Shown: positions 35,975 through 47,253, counted from the stretch's first letter. The stretch: 64,000 nucleotides of DNA from Mycolicibacter heraklionensis (GCF_001021505.1 NZ_LDPO01000001.1:62001-126000), one strand, 5' to 3'. The notes: generated from the sequence alone by a model not told the origin. A program made the numbers and translations.

Positions 35975-36979
35975 ATGTCGCGCCTCCAGACGCTGTTCGC
36001 CACGACGCATTTCAAGACGCAGGGTGCCACCGCCGCCAAGGCGGCCGTCGCCGCCGGATCGTCGGCCCTGCTGGTCTTCGGCGCCGTCGGCGGGGTGGCC
36101 ATGGCCGACCCGGCCATGCCGGCACTGCCGCTGCCCACCGCGGGATTTCCCGGGCTGCCCGCCATCGAGCAGTTGAGCCCGGTGATCCAGCAGGCTGCCG
36201 CCGACCCCGCCGGGGCGACCTCGCTGCTGATGGCCGCGGCCGCCGCATTCACCGGAAACTCCAACACGCCCGCCAGCTCCCGGCAGGTGGCCGACTCGGT
36301 GGCGCAGTTCGTGCAGTCGCCGCCCGAGACGCTGCCGAGCAATCACGTACCGACGGCCGGCTCGGAACCCGGAATGGTGGCCCACCTGCCCAGCGGCATC
36401 GACCCGGCCAAGTCGGTGGGCCCGGCGCCCCAGGCCGCACCGAATGCGCCCGAAGCCCTGCCCGCGCCCGCCGAAGCTCTCCCCGACGCGGCCCCGGCAG
36501 CCCCCGAAGCCGCGCTCGTGGCGCCGGCGCCCGACGCGGCCCCGGCGGCCAATCCCGGATTCGGTCCGGACGCCCCGCCGACCCAGGACTTCATGTACCC
36601 GTCCATCGGCCAGAACTGCCAGGCCGACGGCGGCAACGTCATCGCCACCGCACTGTCGGTGGCCGGCCCGGCCACGATTCCGACCCCCGGCCCCAAGCCC
36701 GGTCAGACCGCCTACGTGTTCACCGCCATGGGGACCCCCGGCCCGGCCGAGACGCAGAAGCTGCCGCTGAACGTCACGTGGGTGAACCTGACCACCGGCA
36801 AGTCCGGCAGCGCCACCCTGCAGCCGCGCACCGACATCAACCCCGAGGGGCCGACAACGCTGACCGCGATCGTCGACACGGGCTCGGGCAGCATCATGTC
36901 GACGATCTTCGGTCAGGTCAGCACCAAGGACCACCAGTGCAACTTCCTGCCCACCATCGGCTCGACCGTGGTGCCCTGA
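35975..36979 (+). CDS. Ala/Pro-rich secreted protein (Rv1157c/Rv1158c-like)
   Basis: 334-residue exported protein of unknown function. The signal peptide (MSRLQTLFATTHFKTQGATA ... GGVAMA) is cleaved before DPAMPALPLP. A low-complexity Ala/Pro region occupies about residues 130-205, followed by a folded C-terminal domain with two Cys (GQNCQADGG and DHQCNFLPT). Position beside pimE and orientation match the Ala/Pro-rich proteins Rv1157c/Rv1158c of M. tuberculosis. ATG 35975 with GGGGA upstream was chosen over an earlier in-frame start at 35909. Confidence 0.8.
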   Translation: MSRLQTLFATTHFKTQGATAAKAAVAAGSSALLVFGAVGGVAMADPAMPALPLPTAGFPGLPAIEQLSPVIQQAAADPAGATSLLMAAAAAFTGNSNTPASSRQVADSVAQFVQSPPETLPSNHVPTAGSEPGMVAHLPSGIDPAKSVGPAPQAAPNAPEALPAPAEALPDAAPAAPEAALVAPAPDAAPAANPGFGPDAPPTQDFMYPSIGQNCQADGGNVIATALSVAGPATIPTPGPKPGQTAYVFTAMGTPGPAETQKLPLNVTWVNLTTGKSGSATLQPRTDINPEGPTTLTAIVDTGSGSIMSTIFGQVSTKDHQCNFLPTIGSTVVP

Positions 36980-36984
36980 CGGCC

Positions 36985-37818
36985 ATGACCGTCCCCCGCA
37001 AGTCGGCACCTTGGACGCTGTTGATCGGCTTGGCTGCCGTGTTGGTCCTCGCGATCAGCGGTTGCGCCGGGGAACGGCCGTCACCGGAACGGGCGCCGTC
37101 GGATGCCGCTGTTTCCGCGCCCGCGCCGATGAGCCCGCCGAATCAGCCGCTGCACAAGGACGTGCAACGGGACGTCGTGACCACCGGCAGCCTCAATATC
37201 GCGGTGACCGACGTCGGCGTAGCGGTGGACCGACTCATCGACCTGACCACCGGACTCGGCGGCCGCGTCGATGATCGCACCGAAAGCACGGCACCGGGTC
37301 AGTCCCACACCGCCGAGCTGACCGTGCGCATCCCGTCCGCAAAGGTCGATGCATTCCTCGACGACGCAAAGCAACTGGGAGATGTCTCATCGATCGCCTT
37401 GAGGCACGACGACGTCACCGGACAGCGTGTCGACCTCGATGCACGGGTCGCCGCGTTGCAGGCGTCGGTGGACCGGTTGACCGCACTGATGAAGTCAGCC
37501 TCCACCACGGCCGATCTGCTGGAGGCCGAGAAGGAGCTGACGTCGCGGCAGGCCGACCTCGACAGCCTGCGGGCGCAGCGCACCCAGCTCGGCGACCAGA
37601 TCAACTACGCGACGCTCACCGTTTCGCTGGCGTCGGAGTTCGAGTCGACCGCGCCCGGATTCGTCACGTCGGTTCGCCACGGCTGGCACGCACTGCTGTC
37701 GTTCACCCACGGCCTGATCTCGGTCACGGGATTCCTACTGCCCTGGCTGCCGGTGATCGTGGCGATCGCCGCCGTCGTGATGGTCCTGCGCCGCAGGGCC
37801 CGACGGCCGCGTCAGTAG
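36985..37818 (+). CDS. DUF4349 domain lipoprotein
   Basis: 277-residue lipoprotein: signal peptide with lipobox AISGC (Cys about 26), a Pro/Ala linker, then a DUF4349 domain (TGSLNIAVTDVGVAVDRLID, LTVRIPSAKVDAFLDDAKQL) with a coiled-coil (LLEAEKELTSRQADLDSLRA) and a C-terminal TM helix (LLPWLPVIVAIAAVVMVLRR) with a basic end. It would be tethered at both ends on the outer face of the membrane. Follows the previous gene by 5 bases. Function unknown. Confidence 0.83.
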   Translation: MTVPRKSAPWTLLIGLAAVLVLAISGCAGERPSPERAPSDAAVSAPAPMSPPNQPLHKDVQRDVVTTGSLNIAVTDVGVAVDRLIDLTTGLGGRVDDRTESTAPGQSHTAELTVRIPSAKVDAFLDDAKQLGDVSSIALRHDDVTGQRVDLDARVAALQASVDRLTALMKSASTTADLLEAEKELTSRQADLDSLRAQRTQLGDQINYATLTVSLASEFESTAPGFVTSVRHGWHALLSFTHGLISVTGFLLPWLPVIVAIAAVVMVLRRRARRPRQ

Positions 37819-37958
37819 GCCATGAACAAGATGGCGTCCCGGTCGTACTCCATGCCGGGGTGCACATCGGCGAGGTGCTTCTGCACCACCTCGACGAGGT
37901 TGTCCTCGTCCGTGCCGGTCATCGCCTCGCCACACGGACAGTTCAGGTGAGTTTTCAC
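37812..37958 (-). CDS. DUF1059 small protein
   Basis: 48-residue protein read as VKTHLNCPCGEAMTGTDEDN, then LVEVVQKHLADVHPGMEYDR and a short hydrophobic end. The CPCG pair and the HLADVHPGM helix are the DUF1059 signature; function unknown, possibly metal-binding. The GTG at 37958 overlaps the stop of the HhH-GPD gene (GTGA) and the stop codon overlaps the end of the DUF4349 gene on the other strand by 7 bases. The frame shows normal mycobacterial codon use. Confidence 0.85.
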   Translation of the reverse strand: MKTHLNCPCGEAMTGTDEDNLVEVVQKHLADVHPGMEYDRDAILFMAY

Positions 37959-38554
37959 GTCGTCGCCTTTCCCTTACTCTCTCCGGCCTGCTTCGCAGCC
38001 AATTTCTGGGCCTTCTTCGTGGACCGCACCTGCTGCAGCGACGACGCATCCACGACGTCGGCGATCGACAGATGTGTTCCGGGCTCACCGTATGCCCCGG
38101 CAGCCTCCCGCCATCCCGACGGGGTGACACCGTATTGCTTGCCGAGCAGGGCCAGAAAGATCCGGGCCTTCTGCTCGCCGTAGCCGGGCAGTGCCTTGAG
38201 GCGCTTCAACACCTCGGCGCCGTCGGGCTCCCCGACCGTCCACAAGGCGGTCGTGTCGCCGCCATACTGATCGACCACCGCTTTGGCCAGGGCTTGGACA
38301 CGGCCCGCCATCGAACCCGGAAACCGGTGCACCGCAGGCTTTTCAGCGAACAACGCGGCGAATTCGTCCGGATCGCGCGCGGCGATGTCGTGCGGGTCCA
38401 GACTGCCCATCCGGTCAGCGAGCTTCTTCGGGCCGGCGAATGCGACCTCCATCGGAATCTGCTGATCGAGCAGCATTCCGACCAGCAGCGCGAACGGGTC
38501 GGCGCTCAGCAACTCATCCGCAGGCGGGTCCCCTACCAGCTGCAGCTTCGGCAC
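37955..38554 (-). CDS. HhH-GPD-type base-excision repair-like protein (Rv1156-like)
   Basis: 199-residue helix-hairpin-helix protein of the HhH-GPD superfamily: AFALLVGMLLDQQIPMEVAF-like N-terminal helix (FALLVGMLLDQQIPMEVA), hairpin LKALPGYGEQKARIFLALLG and a basic Lys/Ala-rich tail (KKAQKLAAKQAGESKGK). The canonical catalytic Lys/Asp arrangement cannot be confirmed, so glycosylase activity is not certain. GTG start is 6 bases after TAGACT, a leaderless promoter. Co-transcribed with the DUF1059 gene. Confidence 0.83.
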   Translation of the reverse strand: MPKLQLVGDPPADELLSADPFALLVGMLLDQQIPMEVAFAGPKKLADRMGSLDPHDIAARDPDEFAALFAEKPAVHRFPGSMAGRVQALAKAVVDQYGGDTTALWTVGEPDGAEVLKRLKALPGYGEQKARIFLALLGKQYGVTPSGWREAAGAYGEPGTHLSIADVVDASSLQQVRSTKKAQKLAAKQAGESKGKATT

Positions 38555-38694
38555 CCCGCCAGTCTAGGACCACCCGGGGGCCCCCAACCCGCAGACCGTC
38601 CACCCCGGCCAACTAAATGGTTCCGTTGGTCTGTGTCGGTGGAGTGTGCAACCGTGTAGCGACCACGAGCGGATGCATCTCCAGGAGAAGGACC

Positions 38695-38991
38695 ATGAGA
38701 CGTGTAGCGGCAGCGCTGATCGCAGCGATGGCTACGGCTGTATGTCTGGCGGCCACGGCCGGTGCCATACCGGACCAGGGCACCCCGGAATTCGACACCT
38801 ACATGGAAGGCCTGGAACGCAACGGGTTCAACCTGAACCCGGACACCGCCTGGCGCCTGGCCCACCAGGCATGCGAAGGCGGACTTCCGGGCTATATCGG
38901 GTTGGAACTCGCGGCGCAGGGGGTCGTCGGGCCCGGCGCGAACCAGCGGGTGATGGACGTGGCACGTAAGTACGCCTGCCCAGTGCAGTAG
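38695..38991 (+). CDS. DUF732 secreted protein
   Basis: 98 residues: signal peptide (MRRVAAALIAAMATAVCLAA, cleavage after AGA), then a DUF732 domain (TPEFDTYMEGLERNGFNLNP) with two Cys (AHQACEGGLPG and RKYACPVQ at the end), probably disulphide-linked. AGGAGAAGG precedes the ATG. Function unknown. The stop codon directly abuts the convergent DUF5302 gene. Confidence 0.83.
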   Translation: MRRVAAALIAAMATAVCLAATAGAIPDQGTPEFDTYMEGLERNGFNLNPDTAWRLAHQACEGGLPGYIGLELAAQGVVGPGANQRVMDVARKYACPVQ

Positions 38992-39165
38992 CTAACCGCT
39001 CTTGCGGCGGAACTCCCGGCGGCTCTCCACCGGTCCGTGCGACCGCGACTGCTTGGCGCCGGCGTCCTTGTGGTCAGAGCCGCCCGCCGACTTCGCGTTC
39101 TTACGTTCCAGCGCCTCCCGGAACTTGCGCTTGTTCTCGTCTGCGGCGGAATCTGATTCGGGCAT
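38992..39165 (-). CDS. DUF5302 small basic protein
   Basis: 57-residue very hydrophilic protein, beginning MPESDSAADENKRKFREALE and ending ESRREFRRKSG, rich in Lys/Arg/Ser, the DUF5302 pattern of actinobacteria. Probably disordered; function unknown. A TAGGCT hexamer (39173-39178) lies 7 bases before the ATG, giving a leaderless transcript. It is convergent with the DUF732 gene with no gap. Confidence 0.82.
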   Translation of the reverse strand: MPESDSAADENKRKFREALERKNAKSAGGSDHKDAGAKQSRSHGPVESRREFRRKSG

Positions 39166-39210
39166 ACCCGGGAGCCTAGCTCAGCGCACGGCGTACTGGG
39201 TGGGAGATGC

Positions 39211-40239
<1,029 letters not shown>

Positions 40240-40257
<18 letters not shown>

Positions 40258-40277
40258 GGCCGCCGCCCACCGGTAAG
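40240..40277 (+). repeat. Perfect 19-bp tandem duplication across a stop codon
   Basis: The unit GCCGCCGCCCACCGGTAAG occurs twice back to back (40240-40258, 40259-40277). Copy 1 carries the TAA stop of the DUF1697 gene. In copy 2 the same TAA forms the TAAGGT -10 hexamer placed 7 bases before the GTG of the methyltransferase gene. Confidence 0.9.
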
Positions 40278-40286
40278 GTCGCACAG

Positions 40287-41108
40287 GTGAGCCAGGCACA
40301 AAAAGTCACCCTGACCGGGGTCTCCGAAACCGCGTTGCTGACCTTGAACGCTCGGGCGACCGAAGCCCGCCGTTCCGACGGAATCATCGACGACCCGATG
40401 GCGATCAGCCTCGTCGATTCGATCGACTTCGATTTCGCGAAGTTCGGGCCCACCCGCCAGGACATCGCCCTGCGCGCACTGGCCTTCGACGACCAGACCC
40501 GGCAGTTTCTGCGCCAGCACCCGTCGGGCACCGTGGTGGCTCTGGCCGAGGGCTTGCAGACCAGCTTCTGGCGGGTGAGTGCGAACGTTCCCGACACCGC
40601 GTTCCGCTGGCTCACGGTCGATCTGCCGCCGATCATCGACATCCGCACCCGGCTGCTGCCGGCGTCGCCGCAGGTTTCGGTCTGCGCCCAGTCCGCGCTG
40701 GACTACAGCTGGATGGACCAGGTCGACCCGGACAAGGGCGTGTTCGTCAGCGCGGAGGGCCTGCTGATGTACCTGCAGCCCGAGCAGTCGCTCGGACTGA
40801 TCGCCGAGTGCGCCCGCCGTTTCCCCGGCGGTCGGCTGCTCTTCGACGTGCCGCCTCCCGTGCTGGCCATGCTGATGCGCCGCGGGATTCGGACGTCGCT
40901 GCGCTACAGGGTTCCGCCGATGCCGTTCAACCTGTCGGTGAACGCCGCCGCCGATCTGGTGAATACCGTGCCAGGCATCCGGGCCGTCCGTGACCTGCAG
41001 CTACCGGCCGGCCGCGGGTGGCTGTTCAACACGCTGCTCTCGAGCGCCTACCGGCTGCGCTTCCTGGACCCGGTCCGCCCGTCACTGACCCTGCTGGAGT
41101 TCGGCTAG
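40287..41108 (+). CDS. SAM-dependent methyltransferase, LCMT/PPM family (Omt-like)
   Basis: 273-residue class I methyltransferase of the leucine-carboxyl-methyltransferase-like family common in mycobacteria. Recognisable stretches are [37 protein letters not shown] (SAM loop), [10 protein letters not shown] (acidic residue for ribose), and SAEGLLMYL. Likely counterpart of Rv1153c (omt). It probably O-methylates a small molecule or lipid; substrate unknown. Leaderless GTG 7 bases after TAAGGT. Its stop overlaps the convergent GntR gene by 4 bases. Confidence 0.85.
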   Translation: MSQAQKVTLTGVSETALLTLNARATEARRSDGIIDDPMAISLVDSIDFDFAKFGPTRQDIALRALAFDDQTRQFLRQHPSGTVVALAEGLQTSFWRVSANVPDTAFRWLTVDLPPIIDIRTRLLPASPQVSVCAQSALDYSWMDQVDPDKGVFVSAEGLLMYLQPEQSLGLIAECARRFPGGRLLFDVPPPVLAMLMRRGIRTSLRYRVPPMPFNLSVNAAADLVNTVPGIRAVRDLQLPAGRGWLFNTLLSSAYRLRFLDPVRPSLTLLEFG

Positions 41109-41488
41109 GAGACACCGCTCCCGGCGCTGCCGAAGGCCGCGTCGAGGTAGCGCAGCGCATCGGCCTTGCCCAGCCCGACCGCGCGGGCTGCGGCGACGAA
41201 AGCGCCTGCGGCCTGCGTCATGGCGGCGTCAGCCGGGTCGCTGTTGGCCACGAAAGTGCCGAAACGTCCCCGGGTTTCGACGACGCCGCCGGTCTCCAGT
41301 TCGCGGTAGGCGCGCGCGACGGTGTTCACCGCCAGGCCCAGCTGATTGGCAAGGTCGCGCACCGTCGGCAGCCGGGTTCCCGCGGGTAGTGACCCGGCCC
41401 GGACCGCGGCGATCAGTGCAACTCTGATCTGCTCGAACAGCGGCACGTCTTGATGCACGTCGGTTTTCAGCAGGTCGGAGAAGTTCAT
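41105..41488 (-). CDS. GntR family regulator, YtrA subfamily
   Basis: 127-residue short GntR regulator: N-terminal winged HTH ([58 protein letters not shown]) with a short helical C-terminal dimerisation tail of about 50 residues, the YtrA layout. Probable equivalent of Rv1152. It is divergent from the sirtuin gene across only 28 bases, so it likely represses its own and perhaps the sirtuin promoter (inference). Confidence 0.9.
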   Translation of the reverse strand: MNFSDLLKTDVHQDVPLFEQIRVALIAAVRAGSLPAGTRLPTVRDLANQLGLAVNTVARAYRELETGGVVETRGRFGTFVANSDPADAAMTQAAGAFVAAARAVGLGKADALRYLDAAFGSAGSGVS

Positions 41489-41494
41489 TCGGCC

Positions 41495-41510
41495 AGTATC
41501 CCGCTATGTT
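41495..41510. promoter_or_regulatory. Divergent leaderless promoters for GntR and sirtuin genes
   Basis: In the 28-base gap, GATACT on the minus strand (41500-41495) is 6 bases before the GntR ATG, and TATGTT on the plus strand (41505-41510) is 6 bases before the sirtuin GTG. Both transcripts should start at or next to the start codon. Confidence 0.55.
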
Positions 41511-41516
41511 GGTGGC

Positions 41517-42233
41517 GTGCGGGTGGTGGTGTTCAGTGGCGCAGGGATCTCGGCGGAGAGCGGGATACCGACCTTCCGCGATGACGAGAAGGGGCTCTGG
41601 TCGCAATACGACCCCTACGAGGTCTCGAGCATCGATGGCTGGAATCGGCAGCCAGAACTGGTCTGGGGCTGGTATGTGTGGCGCTGTCAGCTGGCGCGCC
41701 GCTATGAGCCGAACCTGGGCCATACCGCGATCGCGGACTGGGAACAGCACGTCGACGACGTTCAGGTCATCACTCAGAACGTCGACAATCTGCACGAGCG
41801 CGGCGGCAGCTCCACCGTTCACCATCTGCACGGCCGGATGTTCACCTTCCGCTGCTCGGACTGCGAGCAACCGCACGACACGCAGCTGCCCGAGCTGGCA
41901 GAGCCCGTCCTCGAAATAATGCCGCCGCAGTGCGAGTGCGGCGGCTTGATCCGCCCGGACGTGGTCTGGTTCGGCGAACAGTTGCCCGACGAGCCGTGGA
42001 ACGCAGCGGTCGAGGCAATTGACGCCGCCGATGCGCTGATCGTGGTCGGCACGTCCGGGGTGGTGTACCCGGCGGCCAGCCTGCCCGAACGGGCGCTCGA
42101 GCTGGGCAAGACCGTCATTCAGGTCAACCCGGAGCCGACGCCGCTGTCGGAGCGGGCCACGGTGTTCCTGCGCACTACCGCCTCAGCTGCACTGCCGGGA
42201 ATGGCGCAGCGGCTGCCGTTCCTGCTGGGCTGA
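41517..42233 (+). CDS. NAD-dependent sirtuin deacylase (CobB/Rv1151c-like, class III)
   Basis: 238-residue sirtuin that removes acyl groups from lysines using NAD+. Motifs are [27 protein letters not shown], the catalytic His in HLHG, a zinc set RCSDC and CECGG, and [10 protein letters not shown]. The Y-x-x-R pair in WYVWR is the class III (SirT5-like) signature that binds succinyl/malonyl groups, so it may be a desuccinylase as well as a deacetylase. Leaderless GTG start. Likely Rv1151c equivalent from context. Confidence 0.92.
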   Translation: MRVVVFSGAGISAESGIPTFRDDEKGLWSQYDPYEVSSIDGWNRQPELVWGWYVWRCQLARRYEPNLGHTAIADWEQHVDDVQVITQNVDNLHERGGSSTVHHLHGRMFTFRCSDCEQPHDTQLPELAEPVLEIMPPQCECGGLIRPDVVWFGEQLPDEPWNAAVEAIDAADALIVVGTSGVVYPAASLPERALELGKTVIQVNPEPTPLSERATVFLRTTASAALPGMAQRLPFLLG

Positions 42234-42239
42234 CCCGTC

Positions 42240-42878
42240 TCAGGCCGGGCGGCTGGCCGATCCCAGCGCGAATTCCGACACCGGAACCGGGGCCCACGCC
42301 GGGAATTGGTGCCCGCGCCGCGACCTATCGACGACGAAGCCGGCAGCGGTGATCATCTGCTCGGTCTCCCGGTGGGTGTGGCAGTTGCCGAACAAGCGGG
42401 GCCAGAAGGTGGCGTCGGCCAGCCGCTGCAGGCCGCCGCGCACCCCGGCGCTGGCGACATGCTCGAAGTAGCGCAGCTCGCCGCCGGGCTTCAGCAATGT
42501 GAAGAGCTGGCGCAGCACGTCCTCGGGCTGGCCCACCGAGCACAACACCAGCGAGCACACGATCGCGTCGAAGGGCTCGCCGGAGTCCAGGGCCTCAATG
42601 GTGCTCGCCACCACGGCAACCGGGACCGGTGCCGCTGCCGCGGCGTCCTGGGCGGCGTCGCGAAGGTGCGACTCGGGTTCGGCGGCCACCACCTCGGTCA
42701 CGGTATCCGGATAGAAGCCGAAGTTGCTTCCGGTACCCGCCCCGACCTCCAAGACGCGCCCCGACAAGCCCTCCAGGTTCTCCCGGCGGCGGTCCCGCAG
42801 CCAGTCGGTCTCGTGGCTGGACATGAAGGTCCAGATCCGGGCGAACAGCGGGTGGTCCAGGGTGGTCGGTGCGGTCAT
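42240..42878 (-). CDS. Class I SAM-dependent methyltransferase (Rv1147-like)
   Basis: 212-residue methyltransferase: SAM motif I VLEVGAGTGSNFGFYP, motif II acid in VVAAEPE, DAIVCSLVLCSVGQPEDVLR (motif IV) and LKPGGELRYFEHV (motif VI). This pattern is shared with phospholipid/small-molecule methyltransferases; substrate unknown. ATG 42878 is 7 bases after TAGGGT, a leaderless promoter; the longer frame to 42917 has no support. Convergent with the sirtuin gene. Confidence 0.83.
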   Translation of the reverse strand: MTAPTTLDHPLFARIWTFMSSHETDWLRDRRRENLEGLSGRVLEVGAGTGSNFGFYPDTVTEVVAAEPESHLRDAAQDAAAAAPVPVAVVASTIEALDSGEPFDAIVCSLVLCSVGQPEDVLRQLFTLLKPGGELRYFEHVASAGVRGGLQRLADATFWPRLFGNCHTHRETEQMITAAGFVVDRSRRGHQFPAWAPVPVSEFALGSASRPA

Positions 42879-42999
42879 GGGAGCCACCCTAGCGGGACGC
42901 CGGAACGAGCCCCGCAAACGCTACCCGTCGGTAGTATTGCCACCATTTCCCGAAACGTGACTCAATGATTCCTTAATAGTGACCAATAAGCTCAGGGTC

Positions 43000-43125
43000 A
43001 TGTGGATCGACGACTCAAGTGCCGACGTCATCAAAGTCGACTTCGAGGCCCTGTACCACGGCGATTTCCTCGTCGAGGGCGACACCTCGGAGCAGTTCGA
43101 CGGCCTGCATTCGCTGGCCAGCTGA
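43000..43125 (+). CDS. Small hypothetical protein (41 aa)
   Basis: A 41-residue acidic protein beginning MWIDDSSADVIKVDFEALYH and ending GLHSLAS. I do not recognise a family. Support for coding: strong G/C third-position bias throughout, and a perfect hairpin terminator starting 7 bases after the stop. An in-frame GTG at 42979 next to an AT-rich -10-like stretch would give 48 residues. It lies alone between the methyltransferase and the nitronate monooxygenase genes. Confidence 0.55.
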   Translation: MWIDDSSADVIKVDFEALYHGDFLVEGDTSEQFDGLHSLAS

Positions 43126-43131
43126 TTGATC

Positions 43132-43154
43132 GGCGCCGCGACAGCGGCGCCTTT
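43132..43154 (+). terminator. Hairpin terminator after the small ORF
   Basis: GGCGCCGC-GACA-GCGGCGCC forms a perfect 8-bp stem with a 4-base loop and is followed by TTT. It fits an intrinsic-type terminator for the small gene ending at 43125. The U-tract is short, as usual in mycobacteria. Confidence 0.65.
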
Positions 43155-43317
43155 CAATAGTTGCGTGATTGCGCGACGGCGGCCACCCCCATCCGGGCAG
43201 GACGCCATGTGTGAGTCAATCCATTTCTCTTGTATTCAGCTTGAGCCCCGGGGCACTTCGGAAGACCCCCGCGTGCGGCCAGCACTCAGCAATCCGGCCG
43301 GTGTCCTTCGACGCCAA

Positions 43318-43379
43318 CGCCGAACGTGCAACCAGTGCGAAAAACCGGCAAGAATTTCGCACTAGATACACGTTCGGCG
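43318..43379. repeat. 62-bp symmetrical interrupted palindrome
   Basis: Outer arms CGCCGAACGTG (43318-43328) and CACGTTCGGCG (43369-43379) are perfect complements. Inner arms AGTGCGAAA (43334-43342) and TTTCGCACT (43355-43363) are also perfect. They are separated by 5-base bulges on each side and a 12-base loop. The rest of the 260-base gap (43155-43415) shows no gene. It may be an intergenic repeat element or a bidirectional terminator for the gene ending at 43416. Confidence 0.75.
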
Positions 43380-43415
43380 CGGGTAAGCGTCAGGCCGACG
43401 GCCTAAACACCAGTG

Positions 43416-45175
<1,760 letters not shown>

Positions 45176-45195
45176 TCCCTTGGCCCCTCTCAGTC

Positions 45196-45211
45196 CCAAC
45201 CGTCTGGTTGG
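45196..45211. promoter_or_regulatory. Palindromic operator candidate before the Rv1144-like SDR gene
   Basis: CCAACC-GTCT-GGTTGG is a perfect 6-4-6 inverted repeat 21 bases before the GTG, flanked by AGTCCC on the left and GGGACT on the right, extending the symmetry. The form resembles TetR-family operators. No TetR gene is adjacent. Confidence 0.45.
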
Positions 45212-45217
45212 TCGGGA

Positions 45218-46303
45218 CTATACCCAGTCGTTCAGGATGGTCTCGTTGTCGGCTCCCAGAACGGCCGGCGGCGTCGGGACGTCGGGAACGCTGCGGGAGA
45301 ACCGCGGCGCCGGCATCGGCTGCAGATAACCGTCGACGTCGTAGAAGGTGTCGCGTTCGGTGATGTGCGAGTCGGCCTGCACCTCGTTGAAGGCCAACAC
45401 CGGCGCCACGCAGGCATCGGAGGTGGCGAACACCTGAGCCCAGTGGTCACGGTCGTGGGCGGCGAACGCCGCGGTCAGCTTCTCCCGCAGCACCGGCCAG
45501 CCGCTGACGTCGTTCTGCGCCGGCAACTCGGCGGGGTCCAGCTCCAGCTTGGTCAGCAGTTCCGCGTAGAACTGCGGCTCGATCGAGCCGACCGACACAT
45601 ACTTCCCGTCGGCGCACTCGTAGGTGTCGTAGTAGGGCGCACCCGTGTCGAGCATGTTGACGCCACGCTCGTCACTCCACAGCCCCTGCGAGCGGAAGCT
45701 CCACATCATCGCCGAGAGCACACTGGCCCCGTCGACCATCGCCGCGTCGATCACCTGCCCCTTGCCGGAACGCTGCAGCTCCCACAGCGCGGCCAGGATG
45801 CCGACCAGCAGGAACATCGACCCGCCGCCGAAGTCGCCGGTGAGGTTCAGCGGCGGCACGGGACGTTCGCCCTTGCGGCCGACGGAGTGCAACAGCCCGT
45901 TCAGCGAAATGTAGTTGATGTCGTGGCCGGCCTGCTGGGCGCGCGGGCCGGTCTGCCCCCAGCCGGTCATGCGGCCGTAGATCAGCCGCTCATTGACCTT
46001 GGCGCAGTCCTCGGGGCCGAGGCCGAGTCGCTCGGTGACGCCGGGCCGGAAGCCCTCGATCAGCACGTCGGCCTTGGCGACCAGCTGCAGCACCAGGTCG
46101 CGGCCTTCCGGCGACTTCAGGTCGGCGGTCACCGAGCGCCGGTTGCGCAGCATGGTGTCCTTGCTGGCCCCGCCACCGAATTTCGGCGGCCGCTCCACGC
46201 GGACCACGTCGGCGCCCAGGTCGCCGAGGATCATCGCCGCGTGCGGTCCCGGTCCGATCCCGGCCAGCTCGATGACCCGCAGCCCCGCCAGTGGTCCCGC
46301 CAT
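45218..46303 (-). CDS. mcr: Alpha-methylacyl-CoA racemase (Mcr), family III CoA-transferase fold
   Basis: 361-residue racemase interconverting 2R and 2S methyl-branched acyl-CoAs, needed for beta-oxidation of sterol side chains and branched lipids. Motifs are [20 protein letters not shown], the catalytic-region [13 protein letters not shown] (Asp) and [12 protein letters not shown], as in M. tuberculosis MCR (Rv1143). Length is the usual 360. The start ATG 46303 is 52 bases from the divergent crotonase gene. The frame extends upstream into that gene but has no start signal. Confidence 0.92.
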   Translation of the reverse strand: MAGPLAGLRVIELAGIGPGPHAAMILGDLGADVVRVERPPKFGGGASKDTMLRNRRSVTADLKSPEGRDLVLQLVAKADVLIEGFRPGVTERLGLGPEDCAKVNERLIYGRMTGWGQTGPRAQQAGHDINYISLNGLLHSVGRKGERPVPPLNLTGDFGGGSMFLLVGILAALWELQRSGKGQVIDAAMVDGASVLSAMMWSFRSQGLWSDERGVNMLDTGAPYYDTYECADGKYVSVGSIEPQFYAELLTKLELDPAELPAQNDVSGWPVLREKLTAAFAAHDRDHWAQVFATSDACVAPVLAFNEVQADSHITERDTFYDVDGYLQPMPAPRFSRSVPDVPTPPAVLGADNETILNDWV

Positions 46304-46354
46304 ATCTGCCTCCTCGTCGTGTGCCTGTGTGATCTGCATCCTAAGGTGACACCC

Positions 46355-47164
46355 ATGACTGCAATCGACTCCGGCATCGACACCCTCGCCCCGACGGCGG
46401 GTGTGTCCGTCACCCTGGCCGACGGCGTCCTCTCGGTGACCATCGACCGCCCGGACAGCCTCAACTCGGTGACCACGCCGGTGCTGGCCGGTATCGCCGA
46501 CGCGATGGAAGCCGCCGCCCGCGACCCGCGGGTGCGCGCGGTGCGGCTCGGCGGCGCCGGGCGCGGGTTCAGCTCCGGAGCCGGGATCGGCGCCGAGGAC
46601 GCAGCCGACGAGCTGCCGACCGAGATCATCGTCGAGGCCAACCGCGCGATCCGGGCGATCGTCGCGCTGCCGCGGCCGGTGGTGGCCGTGGTACAAGGTC
46701 CGGCCGCCGGCGTCGGGGTATCCCTGGCCCTGGCCTGCGACCTGGTCGTGGCCTCGGACAAGGCATTTTTCTTGTTGGCGTTCACCAAGATTGGGCTGAT
46801 GCCCGACGGTGGCGCCTCAGCGCTGGTCGCCGCGGCCGTCGGCCGCACCCGCGCCATGCGGCTGGCGCTGCTGGCCGAACGACTGTCGGCTGCCGAAGCC
46901 CTGGAGTGGGGGCTGATCAGCGCGGTGTACCCGGCGCAGGAGTTCGACGCCGAGGTGGACAAGCTGCTGGCCTCCTTGCTGGCCGGCCCGGCCAAGGCGT
47001 TGGCGAAAACTAAGCAGGCCATCAACGCCGCGACCTTGACCGAGCTGAACGCGGCCCTGGACCGTGAATACGTCGGGCAGTCAATCCTGTTGAACTCCCA
47101 CGACTTCCGCGAGGGAGCCCGCGCTTTTCAGGAGCGTCGTTCGGCCAATTTCACCGACTTCTGA
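46355..47164 (+). CDS. Crotonase-family protein, PaaG-like isomerase candidate
   Basis: 269-residue crotonase fold. Oxyanion-hole segments [11 protein letters not shown] and [20 protein letters not shown] are present, but both catalytic Glu of enoyl-CoA hydratase are replaced (GVGVS where hydratases have [17 protein letters not shown] where they have PEI..GxIPGAGG). An Asp in GLMPDGG matches the acid of PaaG/enoyl-CoA isomerases. So isomerase rather than hydratase activity is likely. The ATG is 7 bases after TAAGGT (leaderless). Divergent from mcr, as echA10/echA11 are in M. tuberculosis. Confidence 0.85.
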   Translation: MTAIDSGIDTLAPTAGVSVTLADGVLSVTIDRPDSLNSVTTPVLAGIADAMEAAARDPRVRAVRLGGAGRGFSSGAGIGAEDAADELPTEIIVEANRAIRAIVALPRPVVAVVQGPAAGVGVSLALACDLVVASDKAFFLLAFTKIGLMPDGGASALVAAAVGRTRAMRLALLAERLSAAEALEWGLISAVYPAQEFDAEVDKLLASLLAGPAKALAKTKQAINAATLTELNAALDREYVGQSILLNSHDFREGARAFQERRSANFTDF

Positions 47165-47168
47165 TTTG

Positions 47169-47248
47169 GCGAGCGTGCGCAGAATGCCACGCGCGACGGC
47201 GTGTCGCGGGGCAAACACGCACACTCGCGCGGAATTTGCGCGGAATTT
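47169..47248. repeat. Intergenic inverted repeat plus 11-bp direct repeat
   Basis: GCGAGCGTGCG (47169-47179) pairs with CGCACACTCGC (47218-47228) at 10 of 11 positions, with an internal hairpin CACGC-N6-GCGTG (47188-47203). It is followed by two back-to-back copies of GCGCGGAATTT (47227-47237, 47238-47248). The element sits between two convergent genes and may act as a bidirectional terminator or a dispersed repeat. Confidence 0.65.
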
Positions 47249-47253
47249 GGGGG

